64,000 bases of DNA from Cyanoderma ruficeps (taxonomy: Eukaryota; Chordata; Aves; Passeriformes; Timaliidae). The notes beneath the pieces were generated by a model, which had not been told where the DNA came from, searched no databases, and saw nothing but the letters and a program-made list of their open reading frames with translations. The stretch covers positions 6,510,529-6,574,528 of the forward strand of contig VZDJ01000623.1 in the NCBI GenBank assembly GCA_008694505.1, written 5' to 3'. Position numbers and translations under genes: made by a program. Positions 14,901-27,910 of the stretch are shown here, piece by piece (the stretch's first letter is position 1; each line of letters begins with the position of its first letter).

Positions 14901-17900
14901 TTAATTCACTGACTACAAGGAACTGTTTTCCTATTTAGTGCATGTTTCAGCCGTGGCACACACTCAGATCCTGTTGAGTATTTGTTGCCTGCCTTGCAGG
15001 TTACCCTCAAGGAAAGAAAGAGCAGGTCACAGGAGACTGTGCACTATCAGTGGTGAAGGGAGCAAATAAAGCTGTGAGGGGCTATGATGTATTTACCTTT
15101 GACTGCAAGATCCTCTGTTTGGATTTAACAAATTAGCTTCTCAGAAGTTTGCTCATCTGAGCAGCAGCTGTTTGCCATATGGATCAAAACTGCGTTTGGC
15201 AAATGGAATCACTTCCTCGTGCCCATCTGATTTTCATGTACAGTCATATATCAGAATGTTTAAGGGAGGAGTTTGCTGGTCTGCTGAGGGTGGTTCAGCT
15301 GAGAAATGTTTATTTTGTATCCCAGTTTTCTTTTTTTTCCTTTTTCCCAGAAAATTCTTCTCCTACATAAGACTTAAAACCCAGCAAAACAAAAAGTCCT
15401 AAAAACAAATTTTACAAAGTTATATGAGGAAAAAAAAGGTAGTGGAAAAGCAGGTGAGAAATATGTTTTAATCTTTGTAAAATAGGACAAATACTCTGAG
15501 TGAAAGTCTGTCTCTAAGGAATTAAGAAACACTGTATTTTTTAATATCTTCTTAATATTGGATTACTATCAACAGATATGAGAATTTAATCAAATAATAA
15601 GATTATGAGTGTCAGTTATAATATTAGTGCAGGAAGCATTAATAATTTTAATGCTTTAAAATGTTGACAGGGAATTTCCCAGTTTAACTAACTATGGTTT
15701 AAATCTATGCAACAGGATTATGCAAATAGAAAGAAAAAAAGCCTTGTATGGGTTATAATCCTATGAGCACATAATTTTAGCTATAGACTTCGAGCACTGC
15801 TCATGCAAATCTGTCACAGCAGATTTCATGCTTTTAATGAATGAACAAAGCCTCACAACACCTTCTGGTTGTTATGGGTTAGAATTGTTGGAGCCAGTAA
15901 CCAAAATGAATGAGATTAAGAAATTTATTCGTGGACATAATGCATATCCAGATTTACATATCATGTTCACTCATTCCCATGTGGATTCTTACACCAACCA
16001 CACTAATCACAGAACATCAGAGAGATAATACACACATAAAAATTCGTTAATGTGTAACTGTGGATTTATTTATAACTTTGGGATACTGTCCTCATGACCA
16101 GATCACTGGTTCATTGACCTCTTGAGTTCTTATCTAATCAGAACCTTAGCTACACAAGGAATGATTTTTTTATCATTATAAGGATTATTTTTATTATTCT
16201 AGGGGTTCTTTTACAAATTCCTATTGATTTTGTTAATTCTACTTAATTTTCTAAAAAATCCTATTGATTCTGCATTATATCACAAACTTACAGACATGGA
16301 GTTTTTCACAAGTTTCCACTGGTTTCAGAATGTTTTTCTAATTCACTTTTGGTGCAAAAAAGCAACAGAATTTCTGTCCTTTAACTACTTTTTGTTTCAG
16401 GAGACATATTTCCTTAATTCTTAGAATTTTTTCCTATGAACTTATTTATCTTCTTGAGATCAAAATCAATGAGCAAATTTCAGCTAAAAAGATTTAGGTT
16501 GAGGACACTCAGAAAGGTGGGCATTTGACTAAGAGGAAGTGAATACTTCCAGAATACTTTGAGGGCAATCTGAAAGTTGCCCTGAAATTTATTCTATGAA
16601 GGCTTATTGATTGTGACACCAAATATTTCTTTACTGCTAACAATGCTACAATGAAACCTAAGTGACTACGTCAGATTTAAATGCCCAGACTCTGGATGAA
16701 ACAAATACAACTCACAATTAATAACTAGGTACAAGTGAGAGGCCCATATAAACATTTCCATTGGAAAAATATCCTTTAGTAGGGAGTCCTTTCCCTCATT
16801 ATTTATGTATTTTATTTCTTGTTTGTGACCAGTCCATGTGTGTGTGCCGTGGCAAATGGCAAAGAGGTGTGTGTGCTGCTCCCACCAGCACAGGGGTTGC
16901 TGTGGGATGTGACACGTACCTGAGGGCAGCTCAGGGATAAACAGGAGTGTTCTCAGGAGGAGATGTGCACTCAGGAATCTGGGCTTCCTTTGGTAAGGCT
17001 GGAGGACTACAAGGCAGAAACATCTAGAAAATGTGGGGTATAACATGGCATAAATACAGTGTGGCAGGCAGAAATACATGTTTTCCCACCTATGTAAGAG
17101 GCAATTATAGGTGTAATGATTTTTCACTTTTCTAGTAGTATTTTTTTAGGCTTCCTGGACTCTAGAATACATCTGAAAGTTTTCTTATGTTTCTTATTTT
17201 CACTTCTGGTTCCCTGGTGTATATATAAAAATGTCTTTTAAAATGGATTTGTGGGTAGGCAACCTTCCATTCCAAACACAGATGGTACATCTGCATTTAT
17301 TATTTAGACATGCTAAGTGGAAAACTTTTTTACAGACTATTGTAACTATACTTTTTTCTCACTGACTTAATCCATTTGGAAATGATGTAGTGACTTTTTT
17401 ATTTAAAACAGAATATTTGTGCTCTATTACCTATTAAATAAAATGAATAAGCAAACGACTTTATCCCATTGCCACAGTTGCTGTTCCTGCTTGACTGCAG
17501 AGATTTTTACCTACATAGAGGGTTGTATCATTGTCTTGATACTCATCAAGTATATGATCAATCTTGGTTCAAACAGTGTGATGCACCACTGAAAATTTAT
17601 CTTCCTTCCTGTTGCAGCCATGTCATATTTGACTGAATACTTGTTTCACCATGAGTGCTACTTCACTGGAATTTTTGCTGGCCAGACGACCTATGATTTT
17701 CAGTCTGAATGTGCATTTTTCCATCCTGACATTCTTTTCTTTGAATTCCATGACAAAAACTAGCTATTTATTCAGACTTGATTTTACAAGGCAGATATTT
17801 ATATTTTATCTTTTTTTTGTGTGTGTGTGTGTTTTGACTCAGGATAAAGCTCTGTAAGTTTTTTATCAATAGTTTGCGAGTTATTTTGGAGTCAACACCC

Positions 17901-18590
17901 TTTGAAGTACCTCCTCTATTTTTATAAAAGTAACCTCATATACCTAGAGCCAAGAAAGTTCTTTTGAAAAAGTGTCTAAAATCATCAGTAGTCCCATAGA
18001 TGTGACTGGGAGATAACCAAGAATAACCAAATTTGTGACCATATTTTGTTATCTCTTTAAAAAATGGGTCACCCATTACAACAGCTAGTTAATGTTATTC
18101 AGATGTGATCTTTGTGAGCAGCAGAAAAGCTGATCCCTGCTGTTCAGCTCTGTCTTTGAGGAGGCTGCCATTTACAGTGCTGATACTCTCTCTGTATTAG
18201 GTGGATACACCGATGTGATAGAACATTTCAAGCTCTTAGTATCCTTCTACCTCCTTAAAAAGTTTCTTTGAAAATCTACCACAGAGAAGTATTTTTGCTT
18301 CAACTGTAACTGCATTTCAGCAGTTGTTCTGGTATCAGCAAAGTCAGGGAAGATAACCATGGACAGGATGGCTGGGAGCATATCTCAGTATGCCACCTAA
18401 AGTGCCTGCTCCCTGGGATTTAGGCACTAAATTTTGCCCTCAGAGTCATGATTCTTTGTTTACTTTTCTTCTTGCAAACTTCTCTTCTGTGTTTGTTTTA
18501 TAGGCCAAAATTAAATTCATAAATCTTAGCCCACATAACTGTATTTTTAAATTGACAATACACTGGAAGACTGTGGGGTTTTAATAAAAG
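11990..18590. other. Intergenic DNA, no gene recognised
   Basis: AT-rich single-copy-looking DNA. It contains a short GT microsatellite at about 17819-17831 and a 153-codon open frame on the minus strand (16666-17127) that I could not relate to any protein family. No splice-linked set of open segments was found. Confidence 0.55.
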
Positions 18591-18594
18591 TTTT

Positions 18595-19129
<535 letters not shown>

Positions 19130-19767
19130 TATTAAATTCCATATCCACTGTCAGTATCTACTGTCAATAAGGCAAATAAGTGGTTTACCACAGTAATTAG
19201 CACTTCAGGTTCTTTCAAAAAAGTGATTGATATACAGTATTCAACATTTTGGTTAACTATGCCTCCTGTTAAAAACTGGAAAATTGTTTCCAGATACAGA
19301 GACAGGTTTCTATACCGAAAGTCCTTTCAATAGGATTTATCAGACATTCTTGTCATAAAATACAGATTAAATGTCAATAGTGTATTTGCTATTTTATTCT
19401 TGGGAAATAAAGACCAGGTTTTTTTTTTTCCTTTTTTTTTCCTTGGAGCAGTTATAAGAAAAACAGTTTAAACGTGGTTCATCTCAGGCTGAGTGACATA
19501 TCCCTGTATTTCCTGTGGGTGCTCAATGCACATTATCAGTGGTTTATCTGGAGTATTTCCATAACTGAAGGACATATGTATAAAATAATCTCAGACAAAA
19601 ATAAAGAGTATTGCCATTGCTCTTTAATACATGAATTGAAACCACACTGGTTTATCTACTGGGAATAAATGAAGAAATACGTTGGAATGGCAAAAAATTG
19701 CTAATCAGATATGTGGTACGTAAATCTACATATTTTCTGTATTGATGGTTCTACTTCCTTATTAAAA

Positions 19768-19817
19768 ATTGTTTATTCAAGGGTTTACATGAATTGTTTA
19801 TTCAAGGGTTCACATGA
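19768..19817. repeat. 25-bp tandem duplication, two copies
   Basis: Two adjacent 25-base units (19768-19792 and 19793-19817) differ at a single base. This is a recent local duplication, probably by replication slippage. No coding context. Confidence 0.9.
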
Positions 19818-19847
19818 AAAACAAGTAAAGGACAGCAGGGTCATTAG

Positions 19848-19864
19848 GGTTTGGTTTGGTTTGG
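19848..19864. repeat. Short GGTTT pentanucleotide repeat
   Basis: About three and a half units of GGTTT. This is one of several T/G (or A/C on the other strand) low-complexity tracts in the window. Confidence 0.7.
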
Positions 19865-19869
19865 CTTCT

Positions 19870-22800
19870 TTTCTTTATAAGAAAAAGTAATACTATTGCA
19901 ACTCTGAATATTCATTTCTCCATAGTATATGAAAAAAGCTATTTTTTACCAGAAGAAAAAAGAAACTCACAAAATTGTATATTTGAAAATCCCTTGCTCA
20001 GCTGATTTAGCTAATATTTTTGCTTAGCTGTTTACATGGGAAAAAATCTATGCACAGAGAGAGAAAAAAGACATAAATCACTGGGAAGATAATTTAATAG
20101 TATCAAAAATTGGATGACCATCAAATATTGGCAAGTTGGAAAACATTCTAAGGAAATATCATTGAAAACTTGTTCTGGTTTTATACTTTTCCTTAGACAA
20201 CCGCCATTGATTACTGTCAGATAAAATTTCTTTGTCTATTTGGGCTTGTCTGTCAAACTAATCTGCAGACTGTTAAATTAAAACCCAGTGTTAACTGATC
20301 TGGGGAGTTAAGAGATACAGTGAGTATTAATCTTTATATCACTACTCTAAGAAAGACTTGAAAAAATTTCCAGTAATAATACAAAGTCAGAAATAATGTG
20401 TTTCAGTTTAGGGCACAGCACAACTTCTATTCAGCAGAGAAAAAAACTAACAATTTTTCTGTAATTTTTTCTATGCCACTATTGCAAATGTATTTTTTTG
20501 TTTTATGTTTATATATATCAATATGATTTCATTAATAATAAAACCTTAATAATATGACAAAAAATATTGAAATAGGCCATCATACCAGCTTCTTTATCAG
20601 TAGTGTTCCAAATTCAAACCTTTTGATTTGCTAAGTTTAATTTTTCATACAAAGAATGAGATTAAAACTTCAAAGTTCAGCAAAGTTGTAGACAGCTTTA
20701 GAAATGTAGCTTCAACCCATAGACATCCAAATTCTGCTTCAGCCTTATTTTTGCTGCATAAATTGGTACCAAAAACTTCAGCAGCAGAATACGTTAAGGC
20801 AAGGATATACTCTGCCATTGTTTAATGTGCAGTGAAGCCTAGTCATACATGCTCAAATTTCACCTATAACAAAAAAACTGGGCCAACAGTTTATCTCTAT
20901 GAAATGTGGGGATTGGGTTCTTTGTACTTGGGTACTGTGCACAGTTTTGAGGTATAGAATACTAAAATTAGCCTGGAGAAATGAAAATGCTTTACTGGCA
21001 CAGCAGATGTGGAACAATCACACTGTTACCAGCATCATTTCACTACCAGAATTGCAATACCTCTGGTACAACCTTAGGGGAGAAAGCTGGACTGATGAAA
21101 GGTTTTTAAGATATAAAGAAAGGACAGAGCAGAGAAATTTAAAAGTTTGCCCTGGTCCTCCTTTGAGAGTTCCTGTCCTGATTCTGCAGCCACATGTCCC
21201 TTTTCCCTACCTGACTATTTTCCAGTAGCTGCATTACAAAGCTCGCATCCCAAACATGGAGACTTTGATTCCAATAAAATACCCAAAGCTTATTCTTTAG
21301 AAGAAGTCAAGCTGAGATTTCTCCTTTGATAATATCTTTTCTCATATCTTGGCAAGCTTTCTGTATCTGAGCTTACAAACCTTAAACCAGGAAAGATCAG
21401 TATTTTATGGCCATGAATATTGTTTGTGAGTTCTTTTTGTTGGTGTTTTTTTCTGAGCTGTTAAAAATATGGCCTCCTGTTTGAGAGACTGCTAGGAAAC
21501 TGATGAACCCCCATGAAGGTTTCTTTCTAAAATCTATAACAGCACCCTAGGTAGAAATTCTCCTCTTTGATATGAAATCCTAGAGAATTTACTTTTGACA
21601 GCAAGTTCTGGAAGTCTTCAGTCTCTGGAATTCAAAGAGCTCAGGCTTTTGTCTGTGGATTTTTGACTTGCTGAAGTTATTCCATAGCGTACAATCCACA
21701 GTCAAAGACCAGTTTAATTTTATCCTTTGGTACTCTAAACTTATTGAAAACACTTCTTAAAACTTATACCATTCTGAGATATTTTAATAGTATCTTTATA
21801 GCAATATTTCATTTTTATTAAACTACTGCATGTTACGTTTTTTATTGTATCTGATCTCTCAGCATCAATTTTGGAAGTGTTTTCTCAGCTTATCTGACAA
21901 TGACTTTTTTTGACAGAAATATCATATCGGAAGATAAAGATCCTTTGCATTTTGCTGCCATTTCACCTCCTCTAGGGATAAAATGTATGCTATAGACAAC
22001 CTGTTGGAAACTTTTCCCAATTTACAAGTACACATTTGAGTTGAAAAAAACAATACATGGGGCCTGCATTAATATGTCTGCATTGCTTTTGTCAAAATTT
22101 TCCTGGAATAATTGTAGTTTGTTTGGACTTTTTTATTATATATTACATATATATATATATATATANNNNTATATATATATATATATATATTTGATTTCAA
22201 AGTAAAAACTATGTCTTCATTTGTAACCCATCAAAATTTCATTATGTTTTTGAAATAAAAGCAATTACTGAAAGTAAAAAATGCTCTAGGAAATGCAAAA
22301 ATTATTCTCCAGTTTGGAATCTAATATAAGAATATCTTAGAAAAACTATCCTAGGTTTTCTGGTTTAGCCAGATAAATGAAAAAAAAAAATATTCAGCTA
22401 GGGATGTTCAGTGGTTTTATTTAAGCATATGCTTGGTTTTCACTAGCTTAAAAAAATGCAAGAGTACAGGGGAATTATTTGTATATAGAAAAGAAAGCTT
22501 TAATATACTGTCCAAATGACATATACACACACCTTACCTCAGGCACTAAAATCATTAAATGGATTTAAAATACAGATAATTCTAAACAAAACGTGACTTG
22601 GAGATTTTCTTAGTGGTTAAATATTTTAGGTGAATATTTCCAAGCTTTTCAACAATAAAGAAAGAAGTAAAAATACGAATCTTCATTTCCTTGATCACGG
22701 TCAAGCTTTGTACTTTACCTAAATACGCAAAGCAATGAAGACTTTCTGAACCAAAAAACACATTCTCAGAAAAAAAACCACTTAAACTATGGCATGTAAA

Positions 22801-23670
22801 TAAAGGGCTTCAAGGGCTGTTGCTTCATATCAACCATATTCAGCTTCTGTTTTTTTTTCCAAAGGCCAGTACCACAATTTAATTCTAGTAGACCGAGGTC
22901 ACAGAGAGGTTCATATTTTTTTTTACATTCTTGTACAAAGAAATANAAAAAAAATAAAAAAAAGCTATTGTAAAGGCTTTGCAGCTCAAATTGGGCCTTG
23001 AGTACTACAAAGTACATTACAAACTATTTACCAGTACTACCAGTAATGTTTATTCTTTGCAGATTTTCTTGGTACTGCATAGCAGAGGGAAAAAACAAAT
23101 ATAAACCAAAAGTTTAGCATTCTTCATCAATATACCTAAACTCTGATTATCTAAAAGGAACAGAATTCTTTTGAGTTGAGTGAGGGATTTTTGGTGTTTC
23201 AAAATGCACATAAACATAGTGCAGCATGTCCCACAAAACTTCAAATGGATATTCCTGGAAGTTTTAATGAAAATAATAATTTTGCATGCATTTCTCCATG
23301 TAGATAAAACATTTAGGTGTGTAAACATCTAAATTTCAATTAGATGAAATTTTAACAGTTATTTCCTACTAACAGCAATGTGCCATATATATCTCCTTGC
23401 ATTTTTCTTTCTTTATTTTTTTTCCTTTTTCTCCTCCCAAATATTAGAAATAGCAATTTCTGATGGGCTGCATTATCATCTGCTGCCCTTGGCTACCATT
23501 ACATAAATGACTTAAACAACTTTCACACTAGAATTTGAAAATTGTTCTGTTATCCACTTTAACTCTTCTTAGTTAGCATATAGCAAATACAAGAAAAGCA
23601 ATTATCATATGTCCCATGCAGGAAAACCATAAAGGATTTATGCCATTAACTGACTGCAGATATGAATGCA
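19870..23670. other. Intergenic DNA, no gene recognised
   Basis: AT-rich DNA with short A and T runs. It holds the AT microsatellite at 22147-22191 and a single N at 22946 inside an A-rich run. No open frame resembles a known protein. Confidence 0.55.
22147..22191. repeat. (AT)n microsatellite with a 4-base gap
   Basis: Alternating AT on both sides of four N (22166-22169). The repeat is uninterrupted otherwise, so its real length is uncertain. Confidence 0.95.
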
Positions 23671-23679
23671 GGGTTACCT

Positions 23680-24350
23680 GGCTCGGGTTTAGCAGCCAGG
23701 CCCGAGCACCTGGGACTCTGTGTGCAGGAAGAATTGTAAATTAGGTATGTTTGAATATTATGAACACATGAGAATCACAAGGGGTGGAACCAAGCCCAAC
23801 CAAGTCACTCTGGAGCTCATCTTCATTCTTGAGTTTCCCTGGTGGGGAATCAACACAAAGCCTCATGTGAGGTGCCACAATATTCTGCTTTATTTTTTGC
23901 ACAGGATTCTACACACTTGACTGGGGTGGTGAATCTGCCCTCTGGGACTAGCAGGTCAGATCTGCCACATTTAGTATGATGACATGCAAAGTCCTTTGGA
24001 CTGAATCCGGAATAGCAGACCGTGAAGTTTCTGAGCCTTTGCTTTCAACTGGACATTAATTCCTGTATGTGGATCTTGTTACCCACTTCTTCCTGCTCCT
24101 CCTTCCAGTTTTCACGCCTTATTTCCCTTTCTCTTTCTGCACTAAGAAGGTGTAGGTATTACCTTGGGAAGCACCACGTGTTCCCAGAGCTTGGGCTCTG
24201 GCTGAGGCGCCTCAGCAAGTACTGACACCTGCCATGTGCTGCAACTCTGCTCGAACTCTGCCTTTCCCAGCAGTGTCAAGTCCTGTGGTCCATAGCACGG
24301 CCTCTTCTGCCCCGAATCTCAAGATCAGGTTATATAAAAAAGACAATAAA
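23680..24350 (+). mobile_element. Possible LTR-like or other retroelement remnant
   Basis: This block has a higher GC content than its flanks. Near its 3' end a TATA-like motif (about 24331-24340) is followed within about 15 bases by AATAAA (about 24344), an arrangement also seen in the LTR candidate at 36631. No clear TG...CA ends or target-site duplication were found. It may equally be unique regulatory DNA; the call is weak. Confidence 0.25.
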
Positions 24351-24360
24351 GCTTAATACC

Positions 24361-27300
24361 TCTTGGAATGTGAAACACAATTGCTTGGTTTAAACTGCTC
24401 AGACAGCCTGAGACTTTTAAATGAATTAGCTCTATGTTTAACAATAATTACTGCAATTGCTTGTTTTATTTGGCTTATTCTTCACAGTGATACCTGTACC
24501 AGATAAATCAAGAAGTAAAAAGGTCTATTTTGATCAAGAGTGTTGCTTCATATGAAAGATGCTGTTTCATTTAGAAAAGCTTTCTTTGAAGCTATTTGTG
24601 ACGTAATATTATTTTGTATACATGCAAAGATTCCGACACAAACTGTGAATATCTAGCATTTCTGAATAGCAAGTTACATCTGAAAAACAGATTCAAATGT
24701 GGTTATGGTCAGAAAAGAGAAAAAAAAAATAGCAGTTTCTATGTGTTTGGTCATGTCTGCTTATTTTTCCAACCAAAATAAAGTTTTTAATTTTTTTTTT
24801 CCTCGTGTAGGCAGTCCAGACCAAATACATCTTTGGTAAAGTGTGCAGTAACTCTTTTCTTTTTAGATAACTTCTACAGAAATGTTATGCTACTTTCCTA
24901 ATACAGACCTACACTGATTTGAAAGCCAGGTTATCAGAAAAAGTTCGCAAAGCTGCCAAAAAATTAGAAAAAAAAATAAAAAAACCCAACAACCCAAAAA
25001 TCTCCACTCTCAGATAAACCTCAAAAACAGAAATAGATGAAGAGATTTATAGTTCCAAAAACATGCCCTCAAAAGGTCAGAAAAAATAATATTCTTGCAT
25101 AAAACCTACTACTTTTGAATATTATACTATAACTTTAGTTAGTCCATGTGCAGACTGAAACTGAATACGGAATTTTTTCTGCAAACTGAAGCATGAAAAG
25201 ACAATTTTTGCAGCTTTCCTTCATACTGAAAATTAATTTCAAGGTAAAATTTGATTGAATTGATAAAATATGCTTCTGTTTCAAAATCTATGGGGCAAGA
25301 AGACGCAGAAAAAGAATCATCCTACATTTTGCAGTATACGATGCAGCACCAAAGAACATTTTCCTTTCACAGATCCACATTTAAATCTTTGTCTTGACTG
25401 CCTATGAATAGAACATCTGAACACAGAATCTGTAGGATCTTTCCTTTCTAACATACCTTCTGCCCCTGGCCCTCTGGTCCGTGTGGCCTGACTTCCTCTG
25501 AGGGGAGATATTTATGGCCTATGTAAAAGGCACAGGCATCCTCAAGCAGCTCCCCAAAATTGGACAAATGGAGAAGCAGGACTATGGAGTTACACCTGCC
25601 CAGCACAACATCTGCACCTAAAGAAGCTTATGACTTCTTGGGCTTGAGCTCTCCTACACAACTGAGACACATCATGAATAATCCACAAGATTATGTATTA
25701 ATAATAGGAATCCATATAGCAGAATATTTCCTCCATTAAGGAGCACCCTAGTCCCCACAAAACACAACAGCAATTTCCCTAAAATTTAGGAGGAATCTGA
25801 TTACAGGCCAAATATTCCCCTCAGGGAAGTCATTGGTAAAAATATTCTACTTGGCTTTAATGGCACATGATACTGTCCTTTGCAAGAAAGGTCACTCAAC
25901 ACATGCATGGACAACAAGTCAAATACATCTGGTTAACAGAATGTGGCTATTTTGGGCTCAGAATGGTCATATGATTATTTTTGTTGCTTTTTGTTTATAT
26001 TTATGTCTATCTTTGGCAGGGAGAAAAACAGAAAACAAAACCTGGGAAATCCATGTTTTATCAGTTGCAGTGGACAAGGATTCCACACAAGGTTGTTGGC
26101 CAGTGGAATACATGCTCTCTGTTTCTCAGGTTGTACATCTCCAAGAAATTCCTGAAAATTAACTTTTACTCTTGGGAGAAAAACAAGGACCACAAAAAGA
26201 AATCAATTAAAATCCCTAGAAGTAATGCTGCAACAGAAAGTATTTTTTTCACACAAATGTATTTTTCCTGTAGTACCAAATGTTCAAAATATTTTCTTAA
26301 CAGACTGTCTCTCAACTTACTTTTGTCACCTTACTTTCATTTAGTAAGGCAGTAATTCCAAATGGAAATTTTAGCTTTTGCCACTGTACACAAACCAGAT
26401 AAAATGTCCCACTCATATATGTTGGAAATAGTTGATTAAAGGTTATTTGTGGATTGGGAAACAACTTTTTTTTTTTTTTTTTAAAGAATAGCTGTTTCAC
26501 TGAAAGGTGCTAATCATCAATTTAGGCAAAGGAATCCAGGCTGGGAAGGAGACATATATTTCTGACTCACATTGCATGGGGCCACATGTAGGTCTCTGTT
26601 TTATTTGTGGAAAATGGAGGGAAACAGTTTCCGCTGTTGTCACACTCTCCTGCCGTAGATGGTAGGTGGATGCATGGGAGAAAGGAACAGTTTAAATTAC
26701 AGCAAAACTTTTCCTCAAGTGTTTATTTTCGAACACTTGCGTGTCACGAAGGCCGGTCTCATGACTTTAAACAAAACCCAATGTCATTGCTTCCATGAGG
26801 TTAAAATGAAGTGCAAGAGAAGAAGTACAATGACTTTGCCTCCAACAGAAGGAAGGTCAGGCATCACTTTGGCCTGAAGCTTGTCTCCATGGAGCGCTGC
26901 CAGCAGCTGATACTTGACCTTTAAATTGCCCAGAGCTGCCACAATTTTGGGGAAGTGGAATTTGTCAGATGGCCAAAGAGGGTGATGGAAAGGCCGGGCT
27001 GGCGGCTAGGTGCGGCCATGGGCAGGTCAGAGGAAAGGGGTTTCCTTACAGTGAAATTGTCCATGGGGTGGGAGAATCCCAGACAAATGGCTATGGATGG
27101 AGGTGCTGCCTTGGGATGAGGCCAAGGGGCAGGTGCAGAAAGTGGGATGTCGTGAAGGGACATGTCTGCACGGAAGGTGAGGTCTGTTCTGGCTGCAAGT
27201 GCGATGGCAATGGGGGCTGTAAGGGAACCATGCAGCAGGAGCCACCATCCCCGGGGCAAGAGTTGAGAGACCCGGCCCGGCCCGGCTGCTCCTCCGGAGT

Positions 27301-27440
27301 ATCTGAGGGATGGAGACAGGCGGGAGAGAAGGAGGGAGGGAGGGAGGGATGAGGCGGTGGAAGCCTTCTCCCTGGGCTGGTTGAGGGGTGGGAGGGAAGG
27401 GAGGCAGCTCCTGAGGAGGGGAGGAGAAGAGGCAGAGAGG
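24361..27440. other. 5' flank of HGF, no gene recognised
   Basis: AT-rich DNA that becomes GC- and GA-rich from about 26880 towards the promoter. It contains a T17 run (26466-26482), a TGACCT half-site-like motif near 26914, and a GGGA tetranucleotide run at about 27331-27349. The overlapping open frames on both strands at 26920-27350 are explained by low stop density in GC-rich DNA. Distal promoter or enhancer elements of HGF probably lie here but are not individually supported. Confidence 0.5.
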
Positions 27441-27556
27441 GGATGTTGTTAAACAGTTTCTTACCGTAAGAGGGAGTTGGGACCCAGATCTTTCCAGTTA
27501 ATCACACAACAAACTTAGATCATCGCAATAAAAAGCTCGGCTCACTCTGCCTCCTC
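27441..27556 (+). promoter_or_regulatory. HGF: HGF proximal promoter
   Basis: The block from about 27445 to 27540 stands out as AT-containing sequence inside GC-rich DNA and, as I recall it, closely resembles the mammalian HGF proximal promoter. Visible elements are a forkhead-like TGTTGTTAAACA stretch (about 27444-27455), the inverted repeat TTAC-C-GTAA at 27461-27469 that suits a bZIP/C/EBP-type dimer, and a TATA-like AATAAAAAG at 27527-27535. The last would place transcription start near 27555-27560, some 80 bases before the ATG. The start site and the factors are inferred. Confidence 0.75.
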
Positions 27557-27640
27557 GAGTGACCGGCGGTGCACGGGGTCCCTCCGAGGAGCCATCTCCC
27601 CTTCTCCTCCCCGCCAGCCGCCGGGGGGGCCGCCGGCACC
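27556..27640 (+). other. HGF: HGF 5' untranslated region (approximate start)
   Basis: The interval runs from the predicted transcription start, about 25-30 bases after the TATA-like box, to the ATG. It has no upstream ATG. A TGA in the frame of the HGF start codon lies at 27560-27562, which argues against an N-terminally extended product. The 5' limit is an estimate. Confidence 0.6.
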
Positions 27641-27716
27641 ATGCGGGCCACCCACCTCCTGCCAGCCTTGCTGCTCCACCAGCTGCTGCTGCTGCCCACC
27701 GCCATCCCCGCGGCAG
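27641..27716 (+). CDS. HGF: HGF exon 1 (coding part): signal peptide
   Basis: This exon encodes residues 1-25 plus the first base of codon 26. The product starts MRATHLLPALLLHQ and continues with a leucine run ending near TAIPAA, a typical secretory signal peptide matching the start of HGF. With the first two residues of exon 2 the signal is about 27 residues, four fewer than the 31 of human HGF; the loss is in the leucine-rich core. The ATG sits in a good context (A at -3). An in-frame TGA lies 81 bases upstream and no in-frame ATG intervenes. The exon ends GGCAG followed by GTCAGT, a good donor, in phase 1. HGF is a secreted mesenchymal ligand for the MET receptor tyrosine kinase. Confidence 0.93.
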
Positions 27717-27826
27717 GTCAGTTCTTCTATCACTTCCCTAGCGACCCCCGTCCGCCTCGCAGCCGCAGCACGTCCCCTCTCCCCGGCACCGCCGCGGCAG
27801 GGAGGGTGCTGGGGCGGCGCGCCGGG

Positions 27827-27910
27827 CGCAGCCCGCAGGTCTCAGCCCGAAGCCCGCAGGTCGCAGCCCGCAGGTCTCAGCCGGCAGCTCGCAGGTCGCA
27901 GCCCGCAGGT
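27827..27910 (+). repeat. GC-rich 35-bp tandem repeat (2.4 copies) in intron 1
   Basis: A 14-base unit and a 21-base unit alternate in the order A-B-A-B'-A. The three A units (27827-27840, 27862-27875, 27897-27910) are identical and the two B units (27841-27861, 27876-27896) differ at a few bases. Every unit ends in GCAGGT, so five donor-like CAG|GT sites are created within 84 bases, starting 111 bases after the true exon 1 donor. Confidence 0.9.

Noticed and set aside
14369..16520. Shared word TTGAGGACACTCA at about 14370 and 16500
   Set aside because: Only about 14 bases match and the flanks do not align, so a repeat relation is not supported.
16666..17127. 153-codon minus-strand frame in the intergenic region
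   Set aside because: No recognisable domain and no splice or promoter context; length is within what chance gives in 64 kb read in six frames.
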